Shown piece after piece: positions 23,765-36,000 of a DNA stretch of 64,000 bases; the first letter of the stretch is position 1, and every line of letters starts with the position of its first letter. Under the pieces are notes generated by a model, which was given only the letters and a program-made list of their open reading frames with translations, did no database searches and was not told the origin of the DNA. The position numbers and the translations under genes were made by a program. The DNA is from Strongylocentrotus droebachiensis (lineage: Eukaryota; Echinodermata; Echinoidea; Camarodonta; Strongylocentrotidae), in contig JAVYIG010002749.1 in NCBI GenBank assembly GCA_035222895.1, forward strand, positions 62,001 to 126,000. Reading direction: 5' to 3'.

Positions 23765-24797
23765 CACCCACAACAAAAAGTGAGTCATTTGACACATTTA
23801 AGCATAATTTTCGTGAGTCAGGTGTAAATTGACTCATTAGTAACAACCAATGAGTCTCTATTGACTCAGTTATATTTCACCAGTGTGTCAATCATGAGCT
23901 GACGCATTTGCAAAATGCTTCGACTGACTCACATGGTCGTAAAAAATGAGTCAAGATCGACATAAGAGCATTTTAGAAGAAAAAAGTGAGTCAACTTGAA
24001 GGTGAGGCTGTATGCATGCGCGCGCATGCTTTCGTGACGTCATCCAAAATGCGCATTCTCGAGCCATATTTGAATTCCCGATCGACGTCGCGACGTCGCC
24101 ATCTTATATCTTGGATTCAAAAGAGTTTTGACTGCAGCTAGTGAAAAATTGGTACGCATAATTATTCATATGGTTTTAAACGATGATTTTTATGACTGGA
24201 TTCGTGGGCTGAATCTTCTGATTATTATACAAATGATGCATGCGTTCATTTTACGATATCCGCACTCGAGTTGATGAGGCTGTGTGTAACTTAACTATCA
24301 CTATGAACATGACTGACAATGAGAGCGGACAAAATATACAGTTCCTCAGGTAGACAAAGGAACATCCCTTCACTGCTATTATGTAAAAATGTGTAGAACA
24401 GGTGTCACATGCATATTCACCTTTTTACATAATAGCTGTGAAGGGATGTTCCTTTGTCTACCTGAGGAACTGTATATTTTGTCCGCTCTCATTGTCAGTC
24501 ATGTTCATAGTGTATAGATTCTATACTGTATCGCACGAAGCCGTGTCGAATGAAAACATGCATGATCTTGCATCATTGTTTTATACAACGAAACTCCTAG
24601 ATCTTTGTTATTTGATGTAAAACGATGACTCGATACAAATGAGTCTTATTTATCTAAGACTCACTTCAAGTGAGTCTTAAAGACTCATTAATGTATCGAG
24701 TCATAGTGACTCACATGATCCTTCAAGTGTTTCGCTGTACGGACAAACCAGTGACTCATCAATTTGAGTAAGGGTGACTCACTTTTTGTTGTGGGTG
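23765..24797. mobile_element. Inverted-repeat element packed with AP-1-type TGASTCA sites
   Basis: A perfect 23-bp inverted repeat (23765-23787 and 24775-24797; begins CACCCACAACAAAAAG and ends GAGTCA) bounds about 1,033 bp. Ten exact TGAGTCA/TGACTCA heptamers fall in it, at 23781, 23814, 23830, 23862, 23925, 23947, 23987, 24707, 24752 and 24775, all in the two flanks; chance would give about 0.1. Several one-mismatch versions are present too. The centre holds a CRE palindrome TGACGTCA (24035-24042), two further palindromes and a hairpin (24299-24512). No protein is recognisable. I read it as a non-autonomous DNA element; its class is unknown and no clear target duplication is seen. Confidence 0.7.
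24299..24512. repeat. Long hairpin: 91-bp arms, one mismatch
   Basis: The arms at 24299-24389 and 24422-24512 are complementary over 91 bases with a single mismatch, separated by a 32-base loop. It lies inside the AP-1-site element. A transcript crossing it would fold into a long double-stranded RNA. The open frame at 24402-24620 is a by-product. Confidence 0.93.
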
Positions 24798-25569
24798 CAA
24801 GAGTGATTATCCGCTTTCGGCAAAATGTGTCCAATAGCGAGAAAGCGGTACTTGTAATTTACAGTGTACTACTACGTATTTGGAAACATGTATGGCAGTC
24901 TTCTTGTGTAGTTATACTACTTTTTGAGGCGTTGAAACTAGGTACAAGGTATAGTTGGGGGAAAAAAGTTGAGGATTTGAAATTATCTTGCTTAGTGTTC
25001 TAACTTTTAGTGCGATCTTGCTTTGAATGTCTCATCTTTATTTAAGATATGACATACTTTGTTTGTAAAGAGCAAAGAAGGTTTCACAGTCATGCCAGAG
25101 TAAATAGGGATAAAGGCTCACGCTTTAAAAAGGAAATTGGTTTTCCCGGCATTCTCATACTTCAAACTGTTAATTAAACCAATATATTTATGTACAGAAT
25201 TGTAGTTGCGCATAGTCAATAAAAGTGGAGTGCATGCCAATTATATTCGGTAAGCAGAAGGTAGTACTGCGTCCTTGATCTCTAAAGAAAATGTGTAACT
25301 TATCCCATTTTTATTCAAAGCATGACATATGTCGTCCGGAGACATTCGATTTCATCAGGGTTGTGTTCTGTTAACTTATTCTGTGATGATCTATAATTCA
25401 AATACTAATAATACGTGCACTATGAAGAGTTAGTATTGATCGTGTGATGCATGTTGATGGGGTTTAACGTGCATGACAATTATGAAGATGTTTTCTGACA
25501 TCTCCGGCGATAATTTTCTCTGGAGCTTATTACGTTATGATATAGGGTAACGGTTTCAATTCGGCATAT
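24798..25569. other. Intronic non-coding stretch, nothing recognised
   Basis: AT-rich sequence without gene, RNA or element signatures that I can support. Confidence 0.4.
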
Positions 25570-25705
25570 AGTTAGTTTCAGGATTACAGTTAGTTTTAGG
25601 ATTAAAATTAGATTTAGGGTTAGAGTTACGTGTAGGGTTTGGTGTAGGATTAGCATGATTAGGGTTAGGTGTCATGTTTGGTCTCAGGGTTGAGGGTTAA
25701 GTTGT
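25570..25705 (+). repeat. Degenerate telomere-like (TTAGGG-type) array
   Basis: Repeated variants of TTAGGG, TTAGGTT and TTTAGGGTTAGAG fill about 135 bases (for example GATTTAGGGTTAGAG and GATTAGGGTTAGGTG). It looks like a decayed interstitial telomeric block. Confidence 0.5.
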
Positions 25706-28700
25706 TTTATGATAACGGCCAGAAATGATATTCTTCTCATAAGGTCCCCTCCCCGTTCTCCTGACTCTCTCCATTTTCAAATCTGTGATATCCAAGTTCG
25801 TCCTAGATCACTGGTCGGATGTCAACAACAAAATGGTAGTAAATCAAATTTCCGAATCCTGCCTTTCGGGGTATTGGTCACTGATCAAACGCTTGTAGAA
25901 AGACAGGAACGAATCAAATTAGGCATACCCATCATTTCCATCCGGGCTATTCGGTCCCTGGTCAAGAAAAAACGCAGATACAGTGGCAAATCAACTTCCC
26001 GATCACCGTCATTCACGCCAAACATAAACGTAAATATCCTTTCGGCGTTCAGCACTTCACTAACTTCATTGCCCCACTTTTGGACGGGCAGTGTGACCGA
26101 ATTACTGCCTAATATAATGATTCGCAAACAGGCTACCAATAGGGAGGTATCGGTTCGGTAATCAGGGCCTAAACAAAAATCGAAAACAGCTTTGTATTGA
26201 TTCAGCGCCAAAAGAGCTTCATTGAGTATCGCCATCACGACCATTCAATTATGCGCACGGCGGCGGAATAGCGGGGTGTATCGAAAGAAGCGTCCTTAAA
26301 GACATTTAAAATTGCAGTAACCAAGCCGTCTCCCCAGCGAGAAAACTCATATGACCGTTATTTCTTTCTATTGCGTTTTTAACTGCGCTAATCATGCCTA
26401 TAAATGAAAATTAGCGCAGCCAACAATCATGCAATTTAATGTGTGTTGCATTCATCCTTGATTGCTAGATATTATTTTAACAAGGTGCGTCAAAGACCAC
26501 AACATTTATTGACGCATCCATACGTCAGCGAAATGACGCTTCATCCAAAATGGGCCTCCTAACAACATACTTGTTCAAAAAACATTCTTGACTGAGGTAG
26601 CAGTCGTGCATTTACAGCACCTATTGTTCCCTAGTATATCTGTCTTCCCAAGCGCATTGAGACGCTACGGCAGTTATGTGCGCTCTAAAAGCAGTGTAGT
26701 ATTATATAAGGGGCCTTATATCATAGTGTCACTGAAACTTCAAACAAGAGATATGGGTTACATGTAGGAGATGTCGATTTCAAGACTTGTTCTTTTTTCA
26801 CAGTCGTAGTGTGTTCTTAGGAAATTCACTTCTATTCATTTTAAAATCAGTAGTTATTATAGTGACGGATAATCGCAATTACTCAGTCATTCCGTCAAAT
26901 TAACGTCAGACCGACTTAAACGCAACTGATTTGTTTAGCTTGTTGAGGTAAAGTACGTTTTTGTTCGATCTGTTTTCAGTCTGGTGCCGGTTTTGTCGGT
27001 GTGGTTCGGGCATAGGATGGCTCGCCACTGTTTGTTGTATAATTGGAAGTCCCCTGTTACAAATTTTGGATAACGATGTCCTGAAAAGGTTTACATCAAT
27101 AAATGCATCAAGTTCTCCCTCATTCCTATCCGAGACTTTAGAAAACGTGTGATACTATCGAAGGACAATTGATTACCATTCAGTGCAAAATTAACGTGTC
27201 CCGTGTCCATCAATATGCAGGAGTGGAAAGAAAATGACAAAGGGGAGTTTCTATACGGTGTTTTAACTGCTCCTCAGGGTTTCTGTAAATTAATTAATTA
27301 ACAGTTGCATGTCATGCACCGATGAGTCTGCTTACATCCAGGGACACGATGCAATCATTGATTAAATTTAACCCACTGATTGCCGAGTTTATTGATGCCT
27401 CAGACTAAATTGCAAGTAGTAACCATGTTAATACAGGGAAATAAAATATCAGATAACATATTGTAGGCAACGGAGAATTCGATAAAGTTGGGCGAGATTG
27501 AATTATGTCATCGTAAACAGCAGTGACGTATCTTACATTGGATGAAGTCGACGTAAACATGGTGAAGGCAGATTCACTCCTTGCTGTATGCGTGTCACCA
27601 AAGTCTCCGAATAAATTCGGTGACGGTTATTTACTCTGTATTCACACAAATGATAAATTGACAATTGTGCAAAGTCACTGTGTTGCGTACGAGTACCTTT
27701 AGCCATTGTGTGCCCCTATTTTAATTGCGTGAAATTACGAGCAAAACGAACGAGTGGCCGTGCAATGAGGCAAAGAAAGCCAACATAGTGTGAATGGTAA
27801 TTTATCTTTCGCCGATAATAACTTCAGTATCGGTTGAATATATATATATATATATAAATGATATTTAGGAAGCAATAACATATTTCATTTCGTTTTATCT
27901 AATACAAAAATATAAAAGTTTCTTAATGCTCTTAATACGCCGAAGAACTACCTCCAAAGATCGACAACATCTCTAAATGGTGTACTTCCGCTGGAGGACA
28001 CGAGTCGCAGTGACTTTTAGATGATTTGTGTCAAGATTTAATACCGATACTTGATCTCTTTCCAACGTGCCCTGACGTTAAATCAATTAAACCAGCTCTA
28101 AACGAGACAAATTCATCTACGAAAAGTTGCACCAAAAGCTTTTATCTTTTGACTTTTAAAGAAATTGGGAATACTGGAAGAGATGACGCGTTTAAGCAGA
28201 GCGTGTCCTTTCTACGCTCGCGGGCGATTACCCTAGTTTCATACTTTCCCTTTGTGATGGACATTACCTTAAGACTTTGTTATACATAAATCGACATCCG
28301 GATAATTTGATAAATGAAGATGTATGTCCCCTGTTCCATCTCTCCCCTATTAAATCATTTAAAAGACGCGCATGTTAATTGGTAATGGTGCATAATCCCC
28401 GCATATCGTATCCATGAACACAAAGATGGACAGTAATCCGAATCGTTCCATTTAAGACGAGCGGTATCATCATCAATGTATTGGAAGAAATGATTGATAC
28501 ATGGGAGTTTAAGACCTCGTCATACCTGCATAGTAAATCATCCTACATGAAGAGACTATAAGAATACCTTCCCGAACTAATGTACTGAGTGACGGATAAT
28601 GTTTTGATGTAGAAAGATTAAAGGTGGTACGGGGTACATGTTGCCACAATATGTCATTTTGATTGCGTTATGTGCGTTTATAAAATAAAAGAGCCAATCA

Positions 28701-28968
28701 GTAATTCAACGCAGTGTTTCTGTGCTCATTTTGTAAAATGACACTGTTGAGTAACACGTTAATGATAACGCAAGTCACTGACGTAGACTTGCGTCATTAA
28801 ATGACGCCTCGTGTGTGCAACGGGCGTGATGAAGAACTTTATTATGACTCCCAGTAGTCGAGATCGGCTGCACGTTATACATATCAATACAAAAGACCGA
28901 CTCAGGCTAATTCAAATGAAGATCGTGCAGCCAATCTCAAACATTGTGAGTTAGAACAAACTTCGTTC
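25706..28968. other. Intronic non-coding stretch; open frames without signature
   Basis: A 150-codon plus-strand frame (25709-26161) and an overlapping 119-codon minus-strand frame (25885-26244) are open, but neither resembles a family I know. A retroelement 3'-end remnant (AAGCGCATTGAGACGCTACG) lies at about 26651-26670 and an (AT)n tract at about 27838-27857. Confidence 0.4.
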
Positions 28969-29674
28969 TTAAAGATAAAGTTGAGTTCAGGGGGGTGTTT
29001 CACAAAGATCCTAAGTAGAACTTAACTCTAAGTTGGACTTAAAAATTATGGAAAGCCATTAGCATCTTTGAAAACATTTTGTAAAAGTTATTGTAAAAGG
29101 CATAAAATGTTAATTCAAATCATTCATATTTTCTATCATCAAGGAGATTTCATGTTCTGGATGTAGAATTTATAAAAAGTCTAAAATACTTGAATTTCTG
29201 CTTTTGAATATATTTCATTTTAAGGCACTAATGGCTGTCCATAATTTTTAAGTCCAACTTAGTGTTAAGTTCAACTTAGGATCTTTGTGAAACACCCCCC
29301 TGGTCATGTGATTGCATTGTGAAAAAAACGGTGTGGAATCTATCAGAAAAGGTTGATCATCTAGTATAAAGTATTCGTGTGTATTGCAAGGTTCTGGAAT
29401 CATCAGAATGATAAGAAATTTGGCCAAATCTTGGCAAAGTTACAAGCGCTGTACACAGAATGATGTATATGGGACTACACGAGCACATGGCGAAAAAAAC
29501 CTACCCCCCGAGTTTTACGATGTTTCATGTCGTATTTAGAATATGAAGGCATTTGAAGAGCCATGCTTTTCAGGGAACATGTTTAATCTGATGTTCTTCC
29601 ACCCTTGCATAATAACAATGATAACGCTCACAAATTATTTTGTACCTCTTCCCAGAACTCAACCTTATCTTTAA
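28969..29674 (+). mobile_element. MITE copy D, TTAA-type family M1, interrupted by a foldback element
   Basis: TTAA at 28969-28972 and 29671-29674 bounds the element. The termini AGATAAAGTTGAGTTC and GAACTCAACCTTATCT are inverted. After the nested insert comes the family core (GTGATTGCATTGTGAAAAAA, AAAAGGTTGATCATCTAG, GATGTATATGGGACTA). Without the insert its layout matches copy C end to end. Confidence 0.8.
28990..29300. mobile_element. Foldback MITE nested in copy D
   Basis: It is 311 bp with terminal inverted repeats of about 73 bp and about four mismatches, starting GGGGGGTGTTTCACAAAGAT and ending in its complement. It splits the left terminal repeat of the host MITE just after GAGTTC. 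The target duplication, if any, is hidden by the G/C run. Confidence 0.85.
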
Positions 29675-32519
29675 AGTGACAAGTGAAAATATTTCTAAAT
29701 TCTGTCTTTCGTGGTAAAAAGCTAGTATCATAATTTCTTGTATAATGCTTGCAAAAATGCTAGTTCAAAAAGGCAGTATTGCCCTTTTCAGATGTGTTTG
29801 TACACGACATATGGGAGAGTTGTACGTGACGATCCACGGACATATTGCCAATTTGAGATTCGCACTATTAAATTTAGTGTTCTCATTTTTCAATTATATA
29901 TAATTTTCGTCATTATTAGTCCGATTTATTTTCAAACTTTCACCATTCTATTTATCTTATTTTTTCCGCTTTTATACAAATGGACAGGTTACAAGGATTG
30001 TATTTCCCTTTAACTTTAACCCGATCGCATCCGGGGGTTCCTACCATGGGAGTACAAAACATGTAATGCGGCACTTGCTATTCTGATCGTTTCATTCCAC
30101 AAATGTGACCCACATATTGGATTTCATGTTTGTTGAATGCAGTGGGAAGAGCAAACATCGGGTCCGCACTACTAGAGTGTTGTAACTTAAGTCACTTCCG
30201 AATATTTACAGTAAGCACCCGTCTATGATTGCCGAGTGGCTAGCTTCAAATGTCTCCCTTATAAGAATTCGTGTAATACGTATATAAAAGGGGCAAAATG
30301 GAGCGTTGGTCCTGCGATTACATTAATCTTTATAGATATATTTTCATAAGAACAATCAGGATAATAAAGTAATTTCCGGGCCTCTGAAGTGTTGATTGCA
30401 CTTCTAAAATAGGAAATGATTAAAGAAATTAAAGTAGGCATATAGTTTGTTACTTGTGGCGTCAGTAGGAATGTCCCTTTAATGGCCAACAAGGATTTCT
30501 GTTTTGTGGAGAAATGCATGTGTGGCAAACAAGCGTCTGTGCAGAGGAGCAAAGAAGCAACCGAAGTGTTAATTTTTCGAAGACTCCAAGATTATGTTAC
30601 TTGAGCAGAAAGGTAGGTACATGTACATACACGATCCCAAGTTTATAGCTCGCTCGGGTTGGAGTACACTAGGGATCGATAAAGTTCGCATACAATACAT
30701 TTAGTCGTAATTCACTCGAAAAATGGGTGCTGGGGCATTCTTAACGGATATATCAGATTTCTATTATTCACATCTTTTTTTTCTGGAAAATCGACTATAT
30801 TTATAACTATGTTAGTTCTTTTTTACTTTTAATATTTCGAATTTAGACTGAGGTCAAAAGGTAGGCCGAATTCGAGGATAGGTGGGTTCTCGTAACGATA
30901 AATTTGGGAGCTCTATACTACTGGTTACTCTTTTGCTAGCATGTGGTAGTATCATAAATCGTCATAGAACTATTCTCCTATACACAATACCAAAAATGAT
31001 TTTGAATAATAATGCTTCAAATATGACTGGGTTTTTTAAGATTACAAACTCTTTGTTTTTTACACGTTTGCTTCATGTTAAGTGTAAAGCATTTTTAAGC
31101 ACATTTTTTCATCGTTTGTTAGTCAATCATTTCAATGATGATTATAACTCACACAAAGGCACATTTACTTCTTATGATCAAATGATCAAGTTTGATCAAT
31201 GTTTTTTAAATATACCTAACAAAGCGGCATATATACACACATTTGCATGATCAGTACTCGTGATACTTGGATAATTTGTAAAGGTACAAATATTGCTTGT
31301 AAGAAATACATGATGTACATCATCCCGAAAAGTGAAGAGATTCACGGTTTAATACATGCCTAGTGGCAAGAGTACAACATTTCACTATCAGCGGCAGACA
31401 AGCAAATTGTATTTCTGCAAAGTTAGGAGATGAATGATTATGTAACCCCTATATCATCATTTGACATTGCGTGTTTTTTTTGTTCGAGTGGTTTAGCTCT
31501 TCAATGTAAGTACGCGTACGTTCAAAACGTGCGCAGATGAGTGTGTGCGTGAAGGAGAAGTTGGTGAATTTGTTTTGTGCGGGAGGGAACTTCGCAGCAC
31601 TTAAACTGCGAAGCAGGATCGGGTTATGGACGAATAACAGGCGAACGTGCATCCTCGGACGTGTGTATGAAAGCCAAGATGGGCATTACGTCATACTTCC
31701 AGGATAACTTGGTATCAAGTCGCATTAATTAAACATGTTAAGGTCAAGCGCAGATATGTCTAAGCTGCAAACGATAAGATGCAACTTGACCACACCATTG
31801 ATTTGGAGAAAAAAAACAAGTTTATTAAGTTGTAAATCATGGGTGGTAATCATCGTTTAAAACTCAATTTTATGGCGACCGTTCAATAAAATATATCAAG
31901 TAGAAGGCAAAATAAAGAAATACGAAATGCTCAGTTAGACAGAAGCATCGGTCACCACTAAAAAAACCGTCATGTAAAGTTTCTTGAATATTTCTCTCTT
32001 TTATTCTCTTCATATTCTGTTTGTGCATGCGTTTTATAAACAATTATTGATTACTTTTAGCATGCAGAATAAGTCATCTAAGTTTCAGGATAGATTAAAC
32101 TACGCTCAGCTTTGATTGATTGTAAGATAGAAGCATCTCTTTATAAACACAAAAAGTCGGAGTCACATTTCGGGATAAGACGTCATGTGCCTCTGAAGAT
32201 CTCCCTAAATATTGCCGGTGCCGAATTACAGCTCAGTTTTATACTTCTTGTTTTTTGACAACTTTTAAATATCGAAATGAACTCTCTTATTTTGTTTACG
32301 GCAAACATAATATGGTGTGTATCACCTCCAAGTCATTCGGTCATTCATTTCAGTTGAAAATATTCATTGATTTGTGTCAGCACAGAAGCAAAGTGAAAAC
32401 AATTAAATAAATAAATGCTCCATCAAGACTAACAGCGTAATAATTAGTTCGGCTAATGTTACCTCCAAACAAAGTTTGTTGACAAAATCGCTGCTCTCAA
32501 AAATGACGTCACAATCAAA
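29675..32519. other. Intronic non-coding stretch, nothing recognised
   Basis: Mostly AT-rich, with a short CpG-containing stretch at about 31500-31640. The frames at 29738-30013 and 30882-31250 show no domain. Confidence 0.4.
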
Positions 32520-32850
32520 TGTTGACACTTCTGTACCTCTCTTTCACTCTTTTCTCTCCCTCTCCCTCTTGCTCTCTCTCTCTCTCTCTCTCTCTCTCGC
32601 TTACTCTCTTTCTATCTCTCTATGTCTCCCTCCTTCTTCTTGCCTTGATGTCTGGGAGGAATTTTGTCCATCCTGAAGACATATTCTCTTTTTAAAGCTC
32701 CTCTCTCTCTCTCTCTCTCTCTCTATTCTCTCTCTCTTTCTCTCTCTCACTCTCTCTCTTTCTCCCTATCTCTCTCTCTCTCTCTTTCTCTCTCTCTATA
32801 TCTCTCTCCCTTTTTCTCTCTCTCTATTTCCCTATACCCCTATTTTTCTA
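32520..32850. repeat. Long imperfect (CT)n / pyrimidine tract
   Basis: About 300 bases of nearly pure C/T dominated by CT dinucleotides, in blocks broken by about 50 bases of mixed sequence at about 32647-32700. The Leu/Ser-rich frames across it are not genes. Confidence 0.9.
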
Positions 32851-34909
32851 TCTCCCTAATTGTCTGTCAGTTTCCGTATTTTTTTCACTGTCTCAAATGT
32901 TTCTACTGCCCCACCACTCTCCATTACCCAACTTCTAATTTCATTCCCAATTACTCTTTGAAAAACAACACAGGTTAATTTCGCTCAGTAGTTTTATGAT
33001 TTGTACGATTTGTGTAACAATGATGATTTTAAATACCCTTAGACCTACAACAGTGACTAAAAACCACATGTATCTATCCCGATATCTGATAATGGTGTAA
33101 TGATTCAAGAAGGAGTCATTTCTATTGCTTCCGCCGCAGGGAGAGGCCCGAAGTGCATTTAACCCCCTCGTTCCCACTCGCTCAAAAAGGCAAAGGATTC
33201 CCAACGCGGCTTTAATCTCGTAGTACGACTGAGGCATACCCTATCATTATATACCACCTGCTTATTTGCCATGAAATCTGAGCCAATGGCCCGGACCAGA
33301 ATTGACCGACATAGCTTCAGGCTTGCATCCGACTCCTGACCCTTATGTGCAAAACAAGCATATTAGCGACGAAAGGGAGAGGGTGTCGTGTTCTGACAAG
33401 CAAATGCATTTCGTCAAACGTCACGACACACAGTACCGATGATGCATTAAATCTCTAGGATGCATGATAATATACCATGATTATAAGTAGTGTATGTTCG
33501 TTAACCTGCTAAAATGAAAATTATACGTATTGAACAAATAATGTAATCCCTGTGTTTATAGATTAATTTTGAATTTATATAGCATTTTGATAAATCACTC
33601 GATCAGAACCAAATTTTGCATTAGGTAAAATATTGCATTTCATTTTCAGTAACATAAATGGCATGCAAGCTAGATTTTTTTCAGAAGAGAATACATTATT
33701 TATATTATTTGACTCGAAAAAAAAACCTGTCATTTATTAATAAACATAGCACCCAATTCTTGAGGATTGTCAACAATAGCAGCGATTATGTAACAGCCAT
33801 TTTACTGCTTACAATCTACAAGCCAATTGCGAGTACCTGTAGTGCGAAGGGTAGGAAAAGTGGGAAAGCACGCCAGGGTGCAACATCAATTATTTTGAAG
33901 AGTTCCCAAGAAGTTGAAGATAAATTTAACGCAATCGCCAAAACTTTTACTAAATCAACTTAAGGACAACTTTGTATAACTCTGCTGTCTTCGCATGTTC
34001 GCATGCCATCAATAAGTGGTGCACTATAGGCTTTTTAAATTGACTTTGAAGTCGATATCTTTTCTTGATTAGTTTATTTGTTATTTTAATCAGTTGGTAC
34101 ACAGAAATATGACGAAAACAAATCTTCATGCTTTTTTCCCCAACTGACATGTTTTGACATTTGAACATACAGTAATAATAATATTCTGTTAAAGGATAAT
34201 GACCTTCAATAGCGATTCTATGATATGTTGCTGAAACATATTAGGAACCTTTCACAAGAACGTTTAACAAAGTGCAAAGGAGAGGAAAATGTATAACAGA
34301 GTACATTATCCCCTGCAATTATGCGTTCCCTAGACGATTGAGTTCGTAATGTCTTCGTGTCCATCATTTAGTCTTGGTCCCATCATGTTCAAACTTGATG
34401 ACGGAGAGGTTATTAATGCTGTCGATAATGGACGGTCCTCCACGAAGTATGTTGATAGACATCTAGATTAGCTTTCAATGGAAGAATGCGAAGTGATGTA
34501 GTTTCATTCATTTGGGCAGCTTAACAAATATCCGGGACAAATATTTATAGAAGTGTGCGAGTAAATATCAAGTATGATTATCCCCAGAACGGGCTTCCTT
34601 TTCTTGATCAGAACCTTGGTTATGGTAAATTGACTGTAGGTCAATAGGCCAATTATTATTTCGATAGAAATTGTATCAAATGTGTTGTTATAAGGAACAT
34701 TCTGATTATCGAATTGATATACCTCCCTTGTTGACATGATCGAGTCTTTGACAAATATTTGTTAACTTATTATATTCATTTCATATTTTGATAAATTCCG
34801 CAGACTTATGATGGCCTAATTAAGTCAGCCTTTAGCTCAAAGACACTTCAGTCAGAGAGTAGGAAGCAAGAGCGATAGGCACTCTAGAATGGGTTTCATG
34901 GTTTATTCA
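32851..34909. other. Intronic non-coding stretch, nothing recognised
   Basis: The plus frame at 33658-33963 (101 codons) is open but unrecognised and has AT-rich codon use like its surroundings. No RNA gene or bounded element is seen. Confidence 0.4.
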
Positions 34910-36000
34910 AGCTATTTCATCATGCTCCTTACAATGATGTACTTTTACTGTTTTATCTGGGGAGCATTCACTCCCGACATCATTTTGATATAAATATTCA
35001 GTTTGAGTTCCGTCTTAGACACCCTGAACATGAATGCTTCCATTATTGGTCCCTTGGAATTAATTAGTCTACACGGATTCCTCAAGCTACTTTTTGATCC
35101 CCGTTCTCAAAATAATAGTCCGTTCCTTTTTAAGGTCAACAAATATACGAACATAATCTCTAATATATTCAACAATGATGTTGTGCCTCCACTATTTACA
35201 AGGCCTGGGAAATGTTTTCCATTTATTATTTATAGTAAAATCATAACATGTACATTAATAACAACATAAGTGTTCCATTTGAAACATTAGCCACATAGGA
35301 GCCTCTAGCCATTTCATAATGTTATTTTAAAGATAATTTACTTCTATTGTTTACACTGGGGAGCAGTTGCTTGCAGACATCATTTCGGTTTGAATATTCA
35401 GTGTAAGTTCCGTGTTAGACTGCCCTTTTATCCAGAATGCGACTCTCAAGTGTTGCCTTAGAAAGCATTAATTTCATGGGAGTTCCCTTTGTTGCTTACA
35501 TTTACGCTGCAAGGCACCCATAATTATCCTTGCAGCTGTATGCATCCACTGTTTGCCTGGCCCTTCAGCTAGCAAATATTGTCTGGTCATATTCAAAGAA
35601 TTTCCCAACGTTTACCTACATGTACCTTAGTGTTTCCAACGAAAGCATTACGCAAACATGTGAAGTGAAACATTTATATGGATCCTGCAAGGCAACCATA
35701 AATAACCCTGCAATTACGTACAACCATTGTGAGCTCGTCAGTTCGTTTAGTAAATATTATTAGGTATTTTGAATGCAAATTCACATTCTCAATATTAAAA
35801 CATTACTAAGTGATCCCACTGAAATATTGATGTCCCTCTGAACAACGAATTTTACATTTGTATGGACAATGAAATCAATTCAAATCAATTCAATATTTTG
35901 AACGTCATTGTTTGTGTGGCACTTTGCTCAACAAATATTGTCTATGTAATTTTCAATGTGAATTCAACTTATATACATGATTAGAGTTGTAGGGGTTTTT
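34910..36000. repeat. Degenerate tandem array, unit about 180-190 bp
   Basis: Related blocks recur at regular spacing. AAATATT preceded by (A)GCAA/TA/CAA occurs at 35574, 35752 and 35933 (178 and 181 apart). TGCAAGGCA(C/A)CCATAA occurs at about 35507 and 35687. GGGGAGCA...GACATCATTT...AATATTCAGT(T/G)T with AGTTCCGT occurs at about 34960 and 35357. Units are strongly diverged, so the exact number (about five or six) is uncertain. Confidence 0.55.

Noticed and set aside
24402-24620. 72-codon ORF near the hairpin
   Set aside because: Its first part is one hairpin arm; the frame is a by-product of the inverted repeat.
25709-26244. 150-codon plus and 119-codon minus ORFs
   Set aside because: No family recognised and no exon borders with matching phase; kept only as a note.
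32476-32978. Leu/Ser-rich ORFs in CT tracts (also at 256, 52730 and 60265)
   Set aside because: They are translations of pyrimidine microsatellites.
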